The position numbers were made by a program, and so were the translations under genes. Positions 24,785-32,979 of a stretch of 42,192 nt of DNA are shown here, piece after piece. The DNA lies in the NCBI GenBank assembly GCA_949298795.1, contig CASFXV010000013.1:1-42192 (forward strand), given 5' to 3'. Under the pieces are notes generated by a model. The model saw nothing but the letters and a program-made list of their open reading frames with translations. It was not told where the DNA came from and did no database searches. Every line of letters begins with the position of its first letter. Position 1 is the first letter of the stretch. The DNA is from an uncultured bacterium. GTDB taxonomy: Bacteria; Elusimicrobiota; Elusimicrobia; Elusimicrobiales; Elusimicrobiaceae.

Positions 24785-26073
24785 TGAATTTATTAAAAGA
24801 AGTATTAGCTAATCAAGTATATCCGGCCATGGGCTGTACGGAGCCCGTTTCCGTAGCGCTTTGCGCCGCTTATGCGGCAAAAGCATTGGGGCAAGTCCCC
24901 CAAAAAGCGGTGTTTAAGCTGGACGCGGGCACTTATAAAAACGGCATGGGGGTGCGTATCCCCAATACAGAGGGGGAAAAAGGCAACCTGCTGGCCGGCG
25001 CCATGGGGCTGTTGATTGCCAAGCCGGAGCTGAATATGGAAATACTCAGCGGGGCCGACAAAGAAGTGCTTTCTCAAGCAAAGAAAATGGTAAACGCCCA
25101 CGCCGTTACGGCGCATGTACTGCCGCAGGCGCATGGGTTTTATGTGGAGTGTGAAGCCCAAGGTGCGGGCGGGTTAACGGCTAAGTGTATTATTTCCGGC
25201 AGCCATACTCACGTTACTTTGCTTAGCGTGAACGGCAAAGTATTGCAGGAGGACGCCCCGCAAGAAAATAAACCGGCCGGCCCCGCCCAATATAAAGAAG
25301 CTTTGCGAAAGGCTACGCTGGCGGATTTGCTGGACGCTGCCCAACAGGCGGACGCGGAGGACTTGGCCTATATCAAAAAAGGCGTGGAAATGAATTTAAA
25401 AGCGGCCGAAATGGGCCAGGCTTTGCAGAAAGTGGGTTTTTATATTAAAGAGCTGGTGCGCAAAGGATTGCTGCAAATGGATTTGCTCTCTTCCACTAAA
25501 ATTTTAACCGCCTGCGCGGCGGATGCGCGCATGGACGGGCGCCCTGTGCCGGTAATGAGCAGCGGGGAATCCGGCAACCAAGGGGTGGTAACTATTTTGG
25601 TGCCTTGGAAAGTGGGCAAAGAAATGGGGGTGGAGGAAACCACCATTTTAAAAAGCATTGCCCTTTCCCATTTATTAAACGGCTATGTGAAAGTGTTTAC
25701 GGGCGAGTTGGCCCCTATATGCGGCTGCGCCATTGCCGCAGGGGTGGGGGCCACGGCGGCGATTGTGTTTCAGCAACGCGGGGCCTGCGTGCCGGCCATT
25801 ACGCTGGCTGTTAATAATATCATCAGCGACATTGGCGGCATGCTGTGCGACGGCGCCAAAAGCGGGTGCGCGTTAAAAGTGGTCAGCTCTACCGATTCCG
25901 CCATACGCTCCGCCTATATGGCTATTAATGACTACGGCATTACCGAAGTGGAAGGCTTTGTGGGCCGCACGGCGGAGGAAACCATACAGAACTTGGGCAA
26001 TATTTCCAGCCAAGGCATGAGCCGGGTGGACCCGATGATTGTGAATATTATGGAAGAAAAATCCGGCCGGTAG
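24781..26073 (+). CDS. cyuA: L-cysteine desulfidase / L-serine dehydratase-like iron-sulfur protein
   Basis: A 430-residue member of the UPF0597/CyuA (YhaM) family. The N-terminal VYPAMGCTEPVSVALCAA block (about 13-30) is diagnostic. The C-terminal half has clustered cysteines in PICGCAIAAG (about 311-320) and MLCDGAKSGCALK (about 354-366), expected to hold a 4Fe-4S cluster. Family members break cysteine to pyruvate, ammonia and sulfide. Start ATG 24781 overlaps the radC stop (ATGA); a second ATG follows directly at 24784. In an amino-acid fermenter it would feed pyruvate to energy metabolism. Ends at a strong terminator. Confidence 0.85.
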   Translation: MMNLLKEVLANQVYPAMGCTEPVSVALCAAYAAKALGQVPQKAVFKLDAGTYKNGMGVRIPNTEGEKGNLLAGAMGLLIAKPELNMEILSGADKEVLSQAKKMVNAHAVTAHVLPQAHGFYVECEAQGAGGLTAKCIISGSHTHVTLLSVNGKVLQEDAPQENKPAGPAQYKEALRKATLADLLDAAQQADAEDLAYIKKGVEMNLKAAEMGQALQKVGFYIKELVRKGLLQMDLLSSTKILTACAADARMDGRPVPVMSSGESGNQGVVTILVPWKVGKEMGVEETTILKSIALSHLLNGYVKVFTGELAPICGCAIAAGVGATAAIVFQQRGACVPAITLAVNNIISDIGGMLCDGAKSGCALKVVSSTDSAIRSAYMAINDYGITEVEGFVGRTAEETIQNLGNISSQGMSRVDPMIVNIMEEKSGR

Positions 26074-26089
26074 TGTTTTAAACCAAACA

Positions 26090-26120
26090 AAAGCCCCGGG
26101 GTTTCTCCCCGGGGCTTTTT
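26090..26120. terminator. bidirectional terminator between cyuA and the TPR gene
   Basis: AAAGCCCCGGGG, loop TTTCT, CCCCGGGGCTTTTT. A run before and T run after allow use in both directions between convergent genes. Confidence 0.9.
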
Positions 26121-26135
26121 GTTTACCGGTAATGG

Positions 26136-27386
26136 TTATTTATTTAAACGGTCTAAGCGGGGCTGGGCTTTTTCGGCAAAGGTGTCGGTGGGGTAGGCCA
26201 GTATCAGCTTTTTATACATGGCGGCTGCCTGTACGTTTTTGCCTTGTTTTTCATAGCAGTAGCCCAGCTCAAACATAATTTCCGGCGCGTGGCGGGTCTG
26301 CGGATAAGCCAGCAGGATTTTCTCCAGCGTGACGGATTTTTGGCTGCGGTCTTTTAACCGGCGGTCCGCCACTTCGGCCGCTTTAAGCATGGTGGAAACG
26401 TATTTTTCCTCATTTTCATTAAAAGAGTCCGCCGTTTGGACAAGCGTATTGTAAGCGCTTTGGTAATCTTTCATTTTGGCGTACACGTCCGCCTTGCCCA
26501 TCATGGCGTCATAAGCGGCGGGTTTGCCTTCCAGCATTTGTATGGCTTTATCGTAATAGGCAAGGGCGTTTTCATAATTTTTGTTGTTTTCTTCCATAAT
26601 GCCCAAGTGTTTGTATACCACGCCGATTTCAACAGAGTCCGGATAGTTCTTTAACACTTGGTTATACATAGCCGTAGCGGTTTGCGGGTCTTTTAAGTCA
26701 TCGGCGTATACGTCCGCCGCCATGCGGGTGCTGGCCGCTTTATAGCCCGTTTTGGGGTACAAGGCCCCTACTTTTTTATACTGGGCGGCGGCAGCCATGG
26801 GGTTATGGTTGCGGCGGTGCAAGTCCCCGTATAAAATTTCAATTTTATCGTTTTGGGCATAGCCGGGGTTTTGGGCTAAAAACTCGTCAATTTCCTGCGC
26901 GGTGACGGCGTACATATCCGGCGTATCAATGGAATAAAGCGCGCGCAGGTAAGCGTCTTGGCGTTGTTCTTTGTTTAACGCGTCCACATTGGCTGCCAAC
27001 AGTTTCAGGGCTTGGCCTTTTTGGTCTTTGTCCAATTCGTTCATAACGGCTTCTACGCGGGAACTGAGCAGGGCGGAATCGTTGGGAACCGGAAACAAAT
27101 AGTGGGATTTTAATAAAGCCGCCAAAGCGGAAGGATAGTCTTGCGCCCGCACGAACAGATCCGCCTGCAAAAGAAGGGCGTCTTTGTTTTGTTTGTCTTG
27201 CGGAAAGCGTTTTTGCCATACGGACAGCGCATCCGCCAACGCGGCGGCGTAGGCTTGGTCTTGGCGTTTGTTTTCAGATAGTAAGCGGGACTGGGCTTGG
27301 TAAAATTCCAAGGCGTCTTCTGAGTCTTTGGCCCCGGCGGTTACGCATAAAAACAAAACGGCTGCGGATAGATAAAACTTTTTCAT
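26136..27386 (-). CDS. exported tetratricopeptide-repeat protein
   Basis: A 416-residue protein with a signal peptide (1-19, ending TAGA) and then helical repeats throughout. Recognisable TPR units include AAAAQYKKVGALYPKTGYK, ATAMYNQVLKNYPDS, ENALAYYDKAIQM and, at the end, VQAAAMYKKLILAYPTDTF. The C-terminal units resemble the outer-membrane YfgL/BamD or YbgF/CpoB type, where TPRs bind envelope partners. No lipobox Cys is evident at the cleavage site, so it is periplasmic. SD AGGAGG 6 bases before ATG is the strongest in the window. It follows yajQ by 8 bases. Confidence 0.8.
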   Translation of the reverse strand: MKKFYLSAAVLFLCVTAGAKDSEDALEFYQAQSRLLSENKRQDQAYAAALADALSVWQKRFPQDKQNKDALLLQADLFVRAQDYPSALAALLKSHYLFPVPNDSALLSSRVEAVMNELDKDQKGQALKLLAANVDALNKEQRQDAYLRALYSIDTPDMYAVTAQEIDEFLAQNPGYAQNDKIEILYGDLHRRNHNPMAAAAQYKKVGALYPKTGYKAASTRMAADVYADDLKDPQTATAMYNQVLKNYPDSVEIGVVYKHLGIMEENNKNYENALAYYDKAIQMLEGKPAAYDAMMGKADVYAKMKDYQSAYNTLVQTADSFNENEEKYVSTMLKAAEVADRRLKDRSQKSVTLEKILLAYPQTRHAPEIMFELGYCYEKQGKNVQAAAMYKKLILAYPTDTFAEKAQPRLDRLNK

Positions 27387-27394
27387 AAAACCTC

Positions 27395-27889
27395 CTAGCG
27401 GTAGTTGGTGAACTGAAGTTCAACGCCAAAATCTTTGCCTTTGAGCAAAGCCATGGTGGCTTGCAGTTCGTCTTTGGATTTGGAAGAAACGCGAAGCTGG
27501 TCCCCCTGTATGGAGGCGGAAACTTTCAGCTTGGCTTCTTTAATGGATTTGGAAATTTCTTTGGCTTTGTCGGCCGGGATGCCCTGCTGTATTTTTACCG
27601 TCTGTTTGGCGGTGCCGCCCAGGGCGGCTTCTATTTTTTGGGGCTGCATGTTTTTAAGCGGTATGCCGCGTTTGGCAATGCGGGTGAATATAATGTCGCG
27701 CAAGGTATTTACTTTATATTCATCGCTGGAAGCGAGGCGAAGCTCGTTGTCTTTTTGGTTGAGTTCAATGTTAGAGTTGGTTCCTTTAAAATCATAGCGG
27801 TTGGTTATTTCTTTGTTGGCCGCGCTGACGGCTTCTGAAATAACGTTCAAGTCTACTTTAGATACAATATCAAAGCTGTAATCTGCCAT
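27395..27889 (-). CDS. yajQ: YajQ-family nucleotide-binding protein
   Basis: A 164-residue protein of the YajQ family: N-terminal SFDIVSKVDLNVISEAVSAA, the YDFKGTNSNIELNQ segment (about 32-45), and the C-terminal KVSASIQGDQLRVSSKSKDELQ region (about 122-143). Two ferredoxin-like halves are expected. Xanthomonas homologs bind c-di-GMP and act with a transcription factor; others bind RNA or tRNA. Length matches the family. SD AAGGAG lies about 7 bases before ATG. First gene of the yajQ-TPR unit; an AT-rich promoter region (27918-27950) is shared with the divergent transporter. Confidence 0.93.
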   Translation of the reverse strand: MADYSFDIVSKVDLNVISEAVSAANKEITNRYDFKGTNSNIELNQKDNELRLASSDEYKVNTLRDIIFTRIAKRGIPLKNMQPQKIEAALGGTAKQTVKIQQGIPADKAKEISKSIKEAKLKVSASIQGDQLRVSSKSKDELQATMALLKGKDFGVELQFTNYR

Positions 27890-28009
27890 AAACGGTCTCC
27901 TTGCGTAAAAGCTTTTTTAGGTTTCTATATTATATATTTTTTTGTACAATACAAGGGAAGCACCGCTGCACCAGTTGTTCTTATCTTACCGGAGGTTATA
28001 TCCGCTTTT

Positions 28010-28035
28010 GCCGTAGGGGTCCAATTCCCGGCGGC
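28010..28035 (+). promoter_or_regulatory. 5' UTR hairpin before the MFS gene
   Basis: GCCGTAGGG (28010-28018) pairs with CCCGGCGGC (28027-28035) apart from one mismatch, leaving an 8-base loop. It sits immediately before the SD GGAAAGGA (28036-28043). The leader is about 95 bases if TACAAT at 27945-27950 is the -10. Confidence 0.35.
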
Positions 28036-28051
28036 GGAAAGGAAAATTCTT

Positions 28052-29371
28052 ATGTATATTAAAACCCGTCTTACCGTAATGAACTTCCTCCAATATGCCG
28101 TTTGGGGGGCGTATTTGACTTCCATGGGCGCGTTTTTGGCCAATGTGGGTCTGGCGGAAAATATTGGTTTGTTTTTCGCCACGCAGGGGTTTGTGTCCCT
28201 GTTTATGCCGGCCGTTATCGGCATTGTGGCGGACCGCTGGATTCCCGCCCAAAAATTATTGGGTCTGTGCCATTTCTTGGCGGCGGCTTTTTTGGCCGCG
28301 GCCGGGTACATGGGCTCTTTGCCGCAAGTGCATTTCACTCCCGTTTATACCTTATACACGCTTAGCGTGGCGTTTTATATGCCCACGCTTGCGCTGTCTA
28401 ACTCGGTGGCGTATACCGCTTTGCGCCAGGCGGGGTTGGATACCGTGGCGGCATTCCCGCCTATCCGCGTATTCGGCACGGTGGGTTTTATTTGCGCCAT
28501 GTTGACTTCCAACTTTACCGGCTTTCAAAACAATTATATGCAGTGGTATTTTTCCGCGGCGTTGGGGATTGTGCTGGCCGTGTACGCGTTTACTTTGCCG
28601 GCCTGCCCCGTATGCAAAGAAAAAGCCAAATCTTTGTCCGAAGCGTTGGGTTTAAAAGCGTTTGCTTTGTTTAAAGAAAAAAAGATGGCAATTTTCTTTA
28701 TCTTTTCTATGCTTTTAGGCATGTCCTTGCAAATTACCAACGCCTATGCCAACCCGTTTATCAATGGGTTTAACTCTTTGGCGGGGTTTACCGGTTCATG
28801 GGGGGCTAACAACGCCAACGCGTTGATTTCTCTTTCCCAAATATCAGAAACCTTGTGTATTTTGCTTATTCCGTTTGCGCTGAAACATTTTGGCATTAAA
28901 CGGGTGATGCTTATCAGCATGGGGGCGTGGGTGCTGCGCTTTGGTTTGTTTGGCATAGGCAACCCTACCACCGGGGCCGGTATTACCATGTTGATTTTAT
29001 CCATGATTGTATACGGGGTGGCGTTTGACTTCTTTAACGTTTCCGGTTCTTTGTTTGTGGATAAAGAGACGGATCCTTCCATCCGCTCCAGCGCGCAGGG
29101 CGTGTTTATGCTGATGACCAACGGCTTTGGCGCTATGATTGGTACGCTGGGCGCCCAATGGGTGATTAACAAACTGGTTAACGTGCATATTAATGCCTAT
29201 ACCGCCGTACACGGCATGCTGCCCGCGGGGCAGACGTATCCGGCGGATTTATCCCAAACCATTGTACAAGGGTGGAGCCATTCCTGGTTTGTTTTTGCGG
29301 GGTTCTCTTTAGTGGTTATGGTATTGTTTGCACTGGTGTTTAAATATAAACACGACCCGCAAGCCAACTAA
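28052..29371 (+). CDS. nucleoside-type MFS transporter
   Basis: A 439-residue inner-membrane protein with twelve predicted hydrophobic segments and the layout of the nucleoside:proton symporter family (NupG/XapB). The N-terminal LTVMNFLQYAVWGAYLTSMG (residues 7-26), the IADRW loop after TM2 (about 59-63), and the ALRQAGLDTVAAFPPIRVFGTVGF block (about 123-146) are characteristic. Likely imports nucleosides with protons; the exact substrate is inferred. GGAAAGGA lies 8 bases before ATG. A hairpin sits in its leader. Ends at a terminator. Confidence 0.82.
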   Translation: MYIKTRLTVMNFLQYAVWGAYLTSMGAFLANVGLAENIGLFFATQGFVSLFMPAVIGIVADRWIPAQKLLGLCHFLAAAFLAAAGYMGSLPQVHFTPVYTLYTLSVAFYMPTLALSNSVAYTALRQAGLDTVAAFPPIRVFGTVGFICAMLTSNFTGFQNNYMQWYFSAALGIVLAVYAFTLPACPVCKEKAKSLSEALGLKAFALFKEKKMAIFFIFSMLLGMSLQITNAYANPFINGFNSLAGFTGSWGANNANALISLSQISETLCILLIPFALKHFGIKRVMLISMGAWVLRFGLFGIGNPTTGAGITMLILSMIVYGVAFDFFNVSGSLFVDKETDPSIRSSAQGVFMLMTNGFGAMIGTLGAQWVINKLVNVHINAYTAVHGMLPAGQTYPADLSQTIVQGWSHSWFVFAGFSLVVMVLFALVFKYKHDPQAN

Positions 29372-29390
29372 AACCGCTTTGTTTTACTTA

Positions 29391-29420
29391 GCCGCCCTGG
29401 GGAAACAGGGCGGCTTTTTT
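29391..29420 (+). terminator. terminator after the MFS gene
   Basis: GCCGCCCTG (29391-29399), loop GGGAAA, CAGGGCGGC (29406-29414), then TTTTTT (29415-29420). Confidence 0.92.
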
Positions 29421-29449
29421 ATGGCAAATCCCAAACAGCGGTTTGCTTT

Positions 29450-29458
29450 TGTTAAAAT
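29450..29458 (+). promoter_or_regulatory. extended -10 promoter of the dedA gene, leaderless geometry
   Basis: TGTTAAAAT with TAAAAT ending 6 bases (ATAGGT) before ATG 29465. The transcription start is expected at the A of ATG. Confidence 0.6.
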
Positions 29459-29464
29459 ATAGGT

Positions 29465-30139
29465 ATGGAAATTTTAGCTCAAATAGTGGATATTTTTTTA
29501 CATCTAGACGCGCACCTTAACGCCTGGGCCGGTATGATGGGCGTTTGGCTGTATGTGGTGCTTTTTGTGGTGGTTTTTTGTGAAACGGGCCTGGTGGTTA
29601 CGCCGTTTCTGCCGGGGGATTCCCTGCTTTTTGCGTGCGGCGCGCTGGCCGCTACGGCCGGCAGCCCCATTGATTTGTGGATATTAATCCCCGTACTGTT
29701 TACCGCCGCCGTGTTGGGGGATTTTTGCAATTATGAAATAGGCAAATGGTTCGGCCCCAAAGTGTTTACCCGCAAAGACAGTATTTTTTTAAACAAAGAC
29801 CATTTAAACAAAGCTCACGCGTTTTATGAAAAATACGGCGGAAAAACGATTATTTTGGCGCGTTTTATCCCCGTTATCCGCACATTTGCCCCGTTTGTGG
29901 CCGGAATAGGAAAAATGACCTATTTCCACTTTGCTTCTTACAACTTAATAGGGGCCGCGCTGTGGGTGCTTTTGTTTACCTTAGGCGGCTATTTCTTTGC
30001 GGATTTGCCTGTGGTGCAAAACCATTTCCACTATGTCATAGTGGCCATTATTGTGCTTTCCTGCCTGCCGGCGGTGTTTGAGTTTTATCATGAACGCCGC
30101 AAGGCGCGCCGATCTTCCCGCAAGGACGTTGCGCCGTAA
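29465..30139 (+). CDS. DedA-family membrane protein
   Basis: A 224-residue inner-membrane protein of the DedA (SNARE-associated/VTT) family. It shows the E-x3-x-TPFLPGDSLLF block (residues 39-57: ETGLVVTPFLPGDSLLF), the LGDFCNYEIGKWFG segment (about 85-98), and the FARFIP/ARFIPVIRTFAPFVAG motif (about 131-149) with the R and P residues of the family. DedA proteins act in membrane lipid flipping (undecaprenyl-phosphate or phosphatidylethanolamine) and proton-motive force maintenance. No SD; see the leaderless promoter. Its last 52 bases overlap the GH3 gene on the other strand. Confidence 0.9.
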   Translation: MEILAQIVDIFLHLDAHLNAWAGMMGVWLYVVLFVVVFCETGLVVTPFLPGDSLLFACGALAATAGSPIDLWILIPVLFTAAVLGDFCNYEIGKWFGPKVFTRKDSIFLNKDHLNKAHAFYEKYGGKTIILARFIPVIRTFAPFVAGIGKMTYFHFASYNLIGAALWVLLFTLGGYFFADLPVVQNHFHYVIVAIIVLSCLPAVFEFYHERRKARRSSRKDVAP

Positions 30140-31770
30140 TCGGTTTCTTCCAATTCCACGGGCAATGTGCCGTGGGGCTCAATTTCACCCAAAATAATTT
30201 TTGCCGCGCTTTGCAAAGAGTAGCGGCTTAAGCCGTAAGTGGCAAGCACCGTATCCGCTTCGGGGTATTTAGGGATGTCGTACGGGCTCATGGTAGAAAT
30301 GAAAACCGTGTTTGGGTTTTCTTTTATCAGCCCGTTAATGGCGTTTTTTTGGTTGATGTTGGTTTTATCCGCCCATTGCAGGCTGGTAACTACCAAAAGA
30401 TCCGCCCCTTTGGCGCATTGGGCGGCGCGTTGGCTGTCTTTGGCGCGCGGAGAAAGGGCGGCGTTATAAGTACGCACTTCCCATCCGCTTTCCAAAAACG
30501 GTTTACTGAAATTGGGTAATTGGTCCGCAAAGCGCGCAGGCGCGAAAAACACGGCGCAAACGGAGGGTTTTTTGCCGTCCGCCCGGGCGGGTTTAAAAGG
30601 AAGCAAATTGCGGCGGTTGCGTACCAGGGTGACAGCTTTGTCGCTCACGTCCTGCAGCGCGGCGCGGTAAGCTTTGTCTGTCGGGCTGGGGACGGGGAGG
30701 GGCCCGTCTAACAACCCCAGCTCTTTCTTTAAATTAAATATGCGCCGGGAGGCTTCCTCCATACGCGCCGTGCTTTTTTGGTTTAAAACTTGTTCTTTTA
30801 TGCGGTTGAAAACGGTGTTTATTTTGATGTATCTGCCCAGCAAAAGCATGTCGGCCCCCGCGTTTAAGGCTTTGACGGCGCAATCCGGTATTTTGCAAAA
30901 GAAAGTAGTGCTTTTCATGTCCAAACTGTCTGTTACCACAAAGCCGTTAAAGCCCATTTTTTCACGCAGCAAGTCGTGCAAAATCGGGCGGGAAAAAGTG
31001 GCTATGTTATTGATGTCCAACTCCGGGTATAAAATGTGCCCGGTCATAACACCGGGGACCTGGTGCTGTATGGCTTGCGCAAAAGGGGTTAAGTGGGTTT
31101 TTTCCATCACGTCCAGCTTATCGTGCACCACAGGCACTTTGTAGTGGGAGTCTACGGTTGTGTTCCCGTGCCCCGGGAAATGTTTCACCACGCTGATAAT
31201 GCCGGAAGCCTTAAACCCGTTCATTAAAGACAAACCCATTTTTGTTACGTTGTCCGGGTCGGAGCCGAAAGAACGTACGCCGATAATGGGGTTGTGCGGG
31301 TTGCTGTTTACGTCTAATACGGGGGAAAAGTTGATGTGTACGCCCGCGCGGCGCAGTTCCAACCCGGCCAAATAAGCCACGGTGGCGGCGGCCTCTTCGT
31401 CCAGCGTGGCGGAAAGCATCATGTTTGTGGGCAAATATTCAAAACCCAGCGTAATGGGGGTGTATACGGTGCCGCCTTCGTAATCAATAGAAATAAGCAA
31501 CGGTATTTTATGCGGGCTTTTGGCGGCCCAAGACTGCAGCTTGGCTACCAATTCTTTGGTTTTGGGGAGGGAGTAATTCCCCCACTGTATCAGCACCCCG
31601 CCTATTTTGCCTTCTTCAATGGCTTTGCGGTTTTGTTCGGCGCTGTCTACGTCTACAAAGACCACTAAGGTTTGGCCTAATTTTTCTTCAAAACTCAGGT
31701 CTTCAAACTTTACTTGCGCGCCGGCAGCCAACGGCCATAATGCCAGCATTAAAAATATCCATTTTTTCAT
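30088..31770 (-). CDS. nagZ: exported beta-N-acetylhexosaminidase (GH3)
   Basis: A 560-residue two-domain glycosidase. Signal peptide 1-18 (AAGA), then the GH3 TIM barrel (about 25-360) with IDYEGG at 95-100, KHFPGHG at 196-202, the D207-S-H209 catalytic dyad typical of NagZ-type enzymes, and the nucleophile D281 in VVTDSLDM. A C-terminal flavodoxin-like domain (about 370-540) as in Bacillus NagZ (YbbD) follows. It would remove GlcNAc from peptidoglycan fragments in the periplasm. Start ATG 31770 overlaps the metallophosphoesterase stop (ATGA). Unusually for a Gram-negative NagZ, it is exported and carries the second domain. Confidence 0.88.
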   Translation of the reverse strand: MKKWIFLMLALWPLAAGAQVKFEDLSFEEKLGQTLVVFVDVDSAEQNRKAIEEGKIGGVLIQWGNYSLPKTKELVAKLQSWAAKSPHKIPLLISIDYEGGTVYTPITLGFEYLPTNMMLSATLDEEAAATVAYLAGLELRRAGVHINFSPVLDVNSNPHNPIIGVRSFGSDPDNVTKMGLSLMNGFKASGIISVVKHFPGHGNTTVDSHYKVPVVHDKLDVMEKTHLTPFAQAIQHQVPGVMTGHILYPELDINNIATFSRPILHDLLREKMGFNGFVVTDSLDMKSTTFFCKIPDCAVKALNAGADMLLLGRYIKINTVFNRIKEQVLNQKSTARMEEASRRIFNLKKELGLLDGPLPVPSPTDKAYRAALQDVSDKAVTLVRNRRNLLPFKPARADGKKPSVCAVFFAPARFADQLPNFSKPFLESGWEVRTYNAALSPRAKDSQRAAQCAKGADLLVVTSLQWADKTNINQKNAINGLIKENPNTVFISTMSPYDIPKYPEADTVLATYGLSRYSLQSAAKIILGEIEPHGTLPVELEETDYGATSLREDRRALRRS

Positions 31771-32840
31771 GCGTTTACCCGGATGAGCGCCATCTCCGCC
31801 GGGGCAAACAGCCTAAGCGGCATGCCCCAATAAAACCAGCCGGAAGTGACGTATAAATTCATGTGTCCTACGGGATACAGCCCGTATACATACGGATACT
31901 GCCATTTTACCAAGAAATTGAAAGGAAATATTTGCCCGTTATGCGTGTGCCCGCTTAACATCAGGCCGGCCCCGGCGTCCGCCGCGGTTTGAACCAAAAG
32001 GGGCTGGTGGCTTAAATAAAATATGGCGTCTTCCGCGGGAACGGAGGCCAATAATTGGGTTACGTCCTGCGCTTTTACGCGGGCGGTGCGTACGTCTTTT
32101 ACCCCGGCAATGGTTAAATTTTCCATTGGGCGTGCCGTTTCGTTTTGCAATAGCGTAATGCCGCTTTGGCGGTAAAAACGCAGGGAATTTTCATACCCGG
32201 TGTAATATTCATGGTTGCCCAGCACGCCGTATTTGCCTAAAGGGGTTTCAAAGCGGGCCAACGCTTGGGCGTAGCTGTCTTTATCGGGGCCGTATTCAAA
32301 CACGTCTCCCAACACCAAAAGCAAGTCCGGTTTTTCTTTTTGCAGCTTTTCCAGCGCGCGTTCAAAGCGTTTTAAACTGACGCCCACCCCTAAATGCGTG
32401 TCAGACAAAACCGCCGCTTTTAATTCCGGGGCGCCGTCTATATGCACGTCCACGTATTTTATGGCGGGGGTTTTCAGCCCGTTCCACACGGCCCAGGTGC
32501 ACAAGACAACCATTATCACTAGGCTGGCCGGCCCTAAAAAACGAATGATATTGCACCGGCAAAGCAAAAGCAAACCGTGCAATGCCAAGAAAATAAGGCT
32601 TGCGCAAAATATAATAAACGCCAGCCCCACCCAGGCATTGGCAACATAATACAGCATGCTTTCCCACACGCCGAAGTGGGTGCGCGTATACGTCATGCCG
32701 AAACGTACAAAGACGGACAAAAGAAACGGTATAATGAGCGCCGCCCATTTAAGCGGTACGGACGGAAAAGCCACATGCAGCCAAACGCCGGCTGTAAATT
32801 GCATAAAAAAAAGACCTACGGTCATTATCCAAAAAAACAT
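31767..32840 (-). CDS. membrane metallophosphoesterase
   Basis: A 357-residue calcineurin-like phosphoesterase. About four hydrophobic segments (residues 1-120) anchor it. The catalytic domain has DTHLG (about 146-150), GDVFEYG (about 177-183), GNHEYYTG (about 208-215), LSHQP (about 276-280) and GHTHNGQIFP (about 295-304), the full set of metal-binding motifs. YkuE-type relatives act on phospholipid or nucleotide phosphates. No clear SD before ATG; the upstream gene is divergent gltX. Coupled to the GH3 gene, so a role in envelope turnover is likely. Confidence 0.85.
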   Translation of the reverse strand: MFFWIMTVGLFFMQFTAGVWLHVAFPSVPLKWAALIIPFLLSVFVRFGMTYTRTHFGVWESMLYYVANAWVGLAFIIFCASLIFLALHGLLLLCRCNIIRFLGPASLVIMVVLCTWAVWNGLKTPAIKYVDVHIDGAPELKAAVLSDTHLGVGVSLKRFERALEKLQKEKPDLLLVLGDVFEYGPDKDSYAQALARFETPLGKYGVLGNHEYYTGYENSLRFYRQSGITLLQNETARPMENLTIAGVKDVRTARVKAQDVTQLLASVPAEDAIFYLSHQPLLVQTAADAGAGLMLSGHTHNGQIFPFNFLVKWQYPYVYGLYPVGHMNLYVTSGWFYWGMPLRLFAPAEMALIRVNA

Positions 32841-32910
32841 GAAAACGGCTCCTGTGCAAAAAAGGCCCGCGGCCGGGGCAATGTTGCCCGCGCGCGGGAT
32901 TTATTTATAT

Positions 32911-32939
32911 TTTAAAAAATTTTCCATAATAAGTATAAT
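32911..32939 (+). promoter_or_regulatory. promoter of gltX
   Basis: TTTAAA (32911-32916), 17-base spacer, TATAAT (32934-32939). Start near 32946 gives a leader of about 34 bases with the SD AGAGGA. Confidence 0.55.
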
Positions 32940-32979
32940 ATATTTGTATTTGCAGTTTTACTTTATACAAAGAGGAATT

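Noticed and set aside
32656..32979. Upstream extension of gltX
   Set aside because: Antisense to the phosphoesterase; the synthetase fold begins at ATG 32980 with its SD and promoter.
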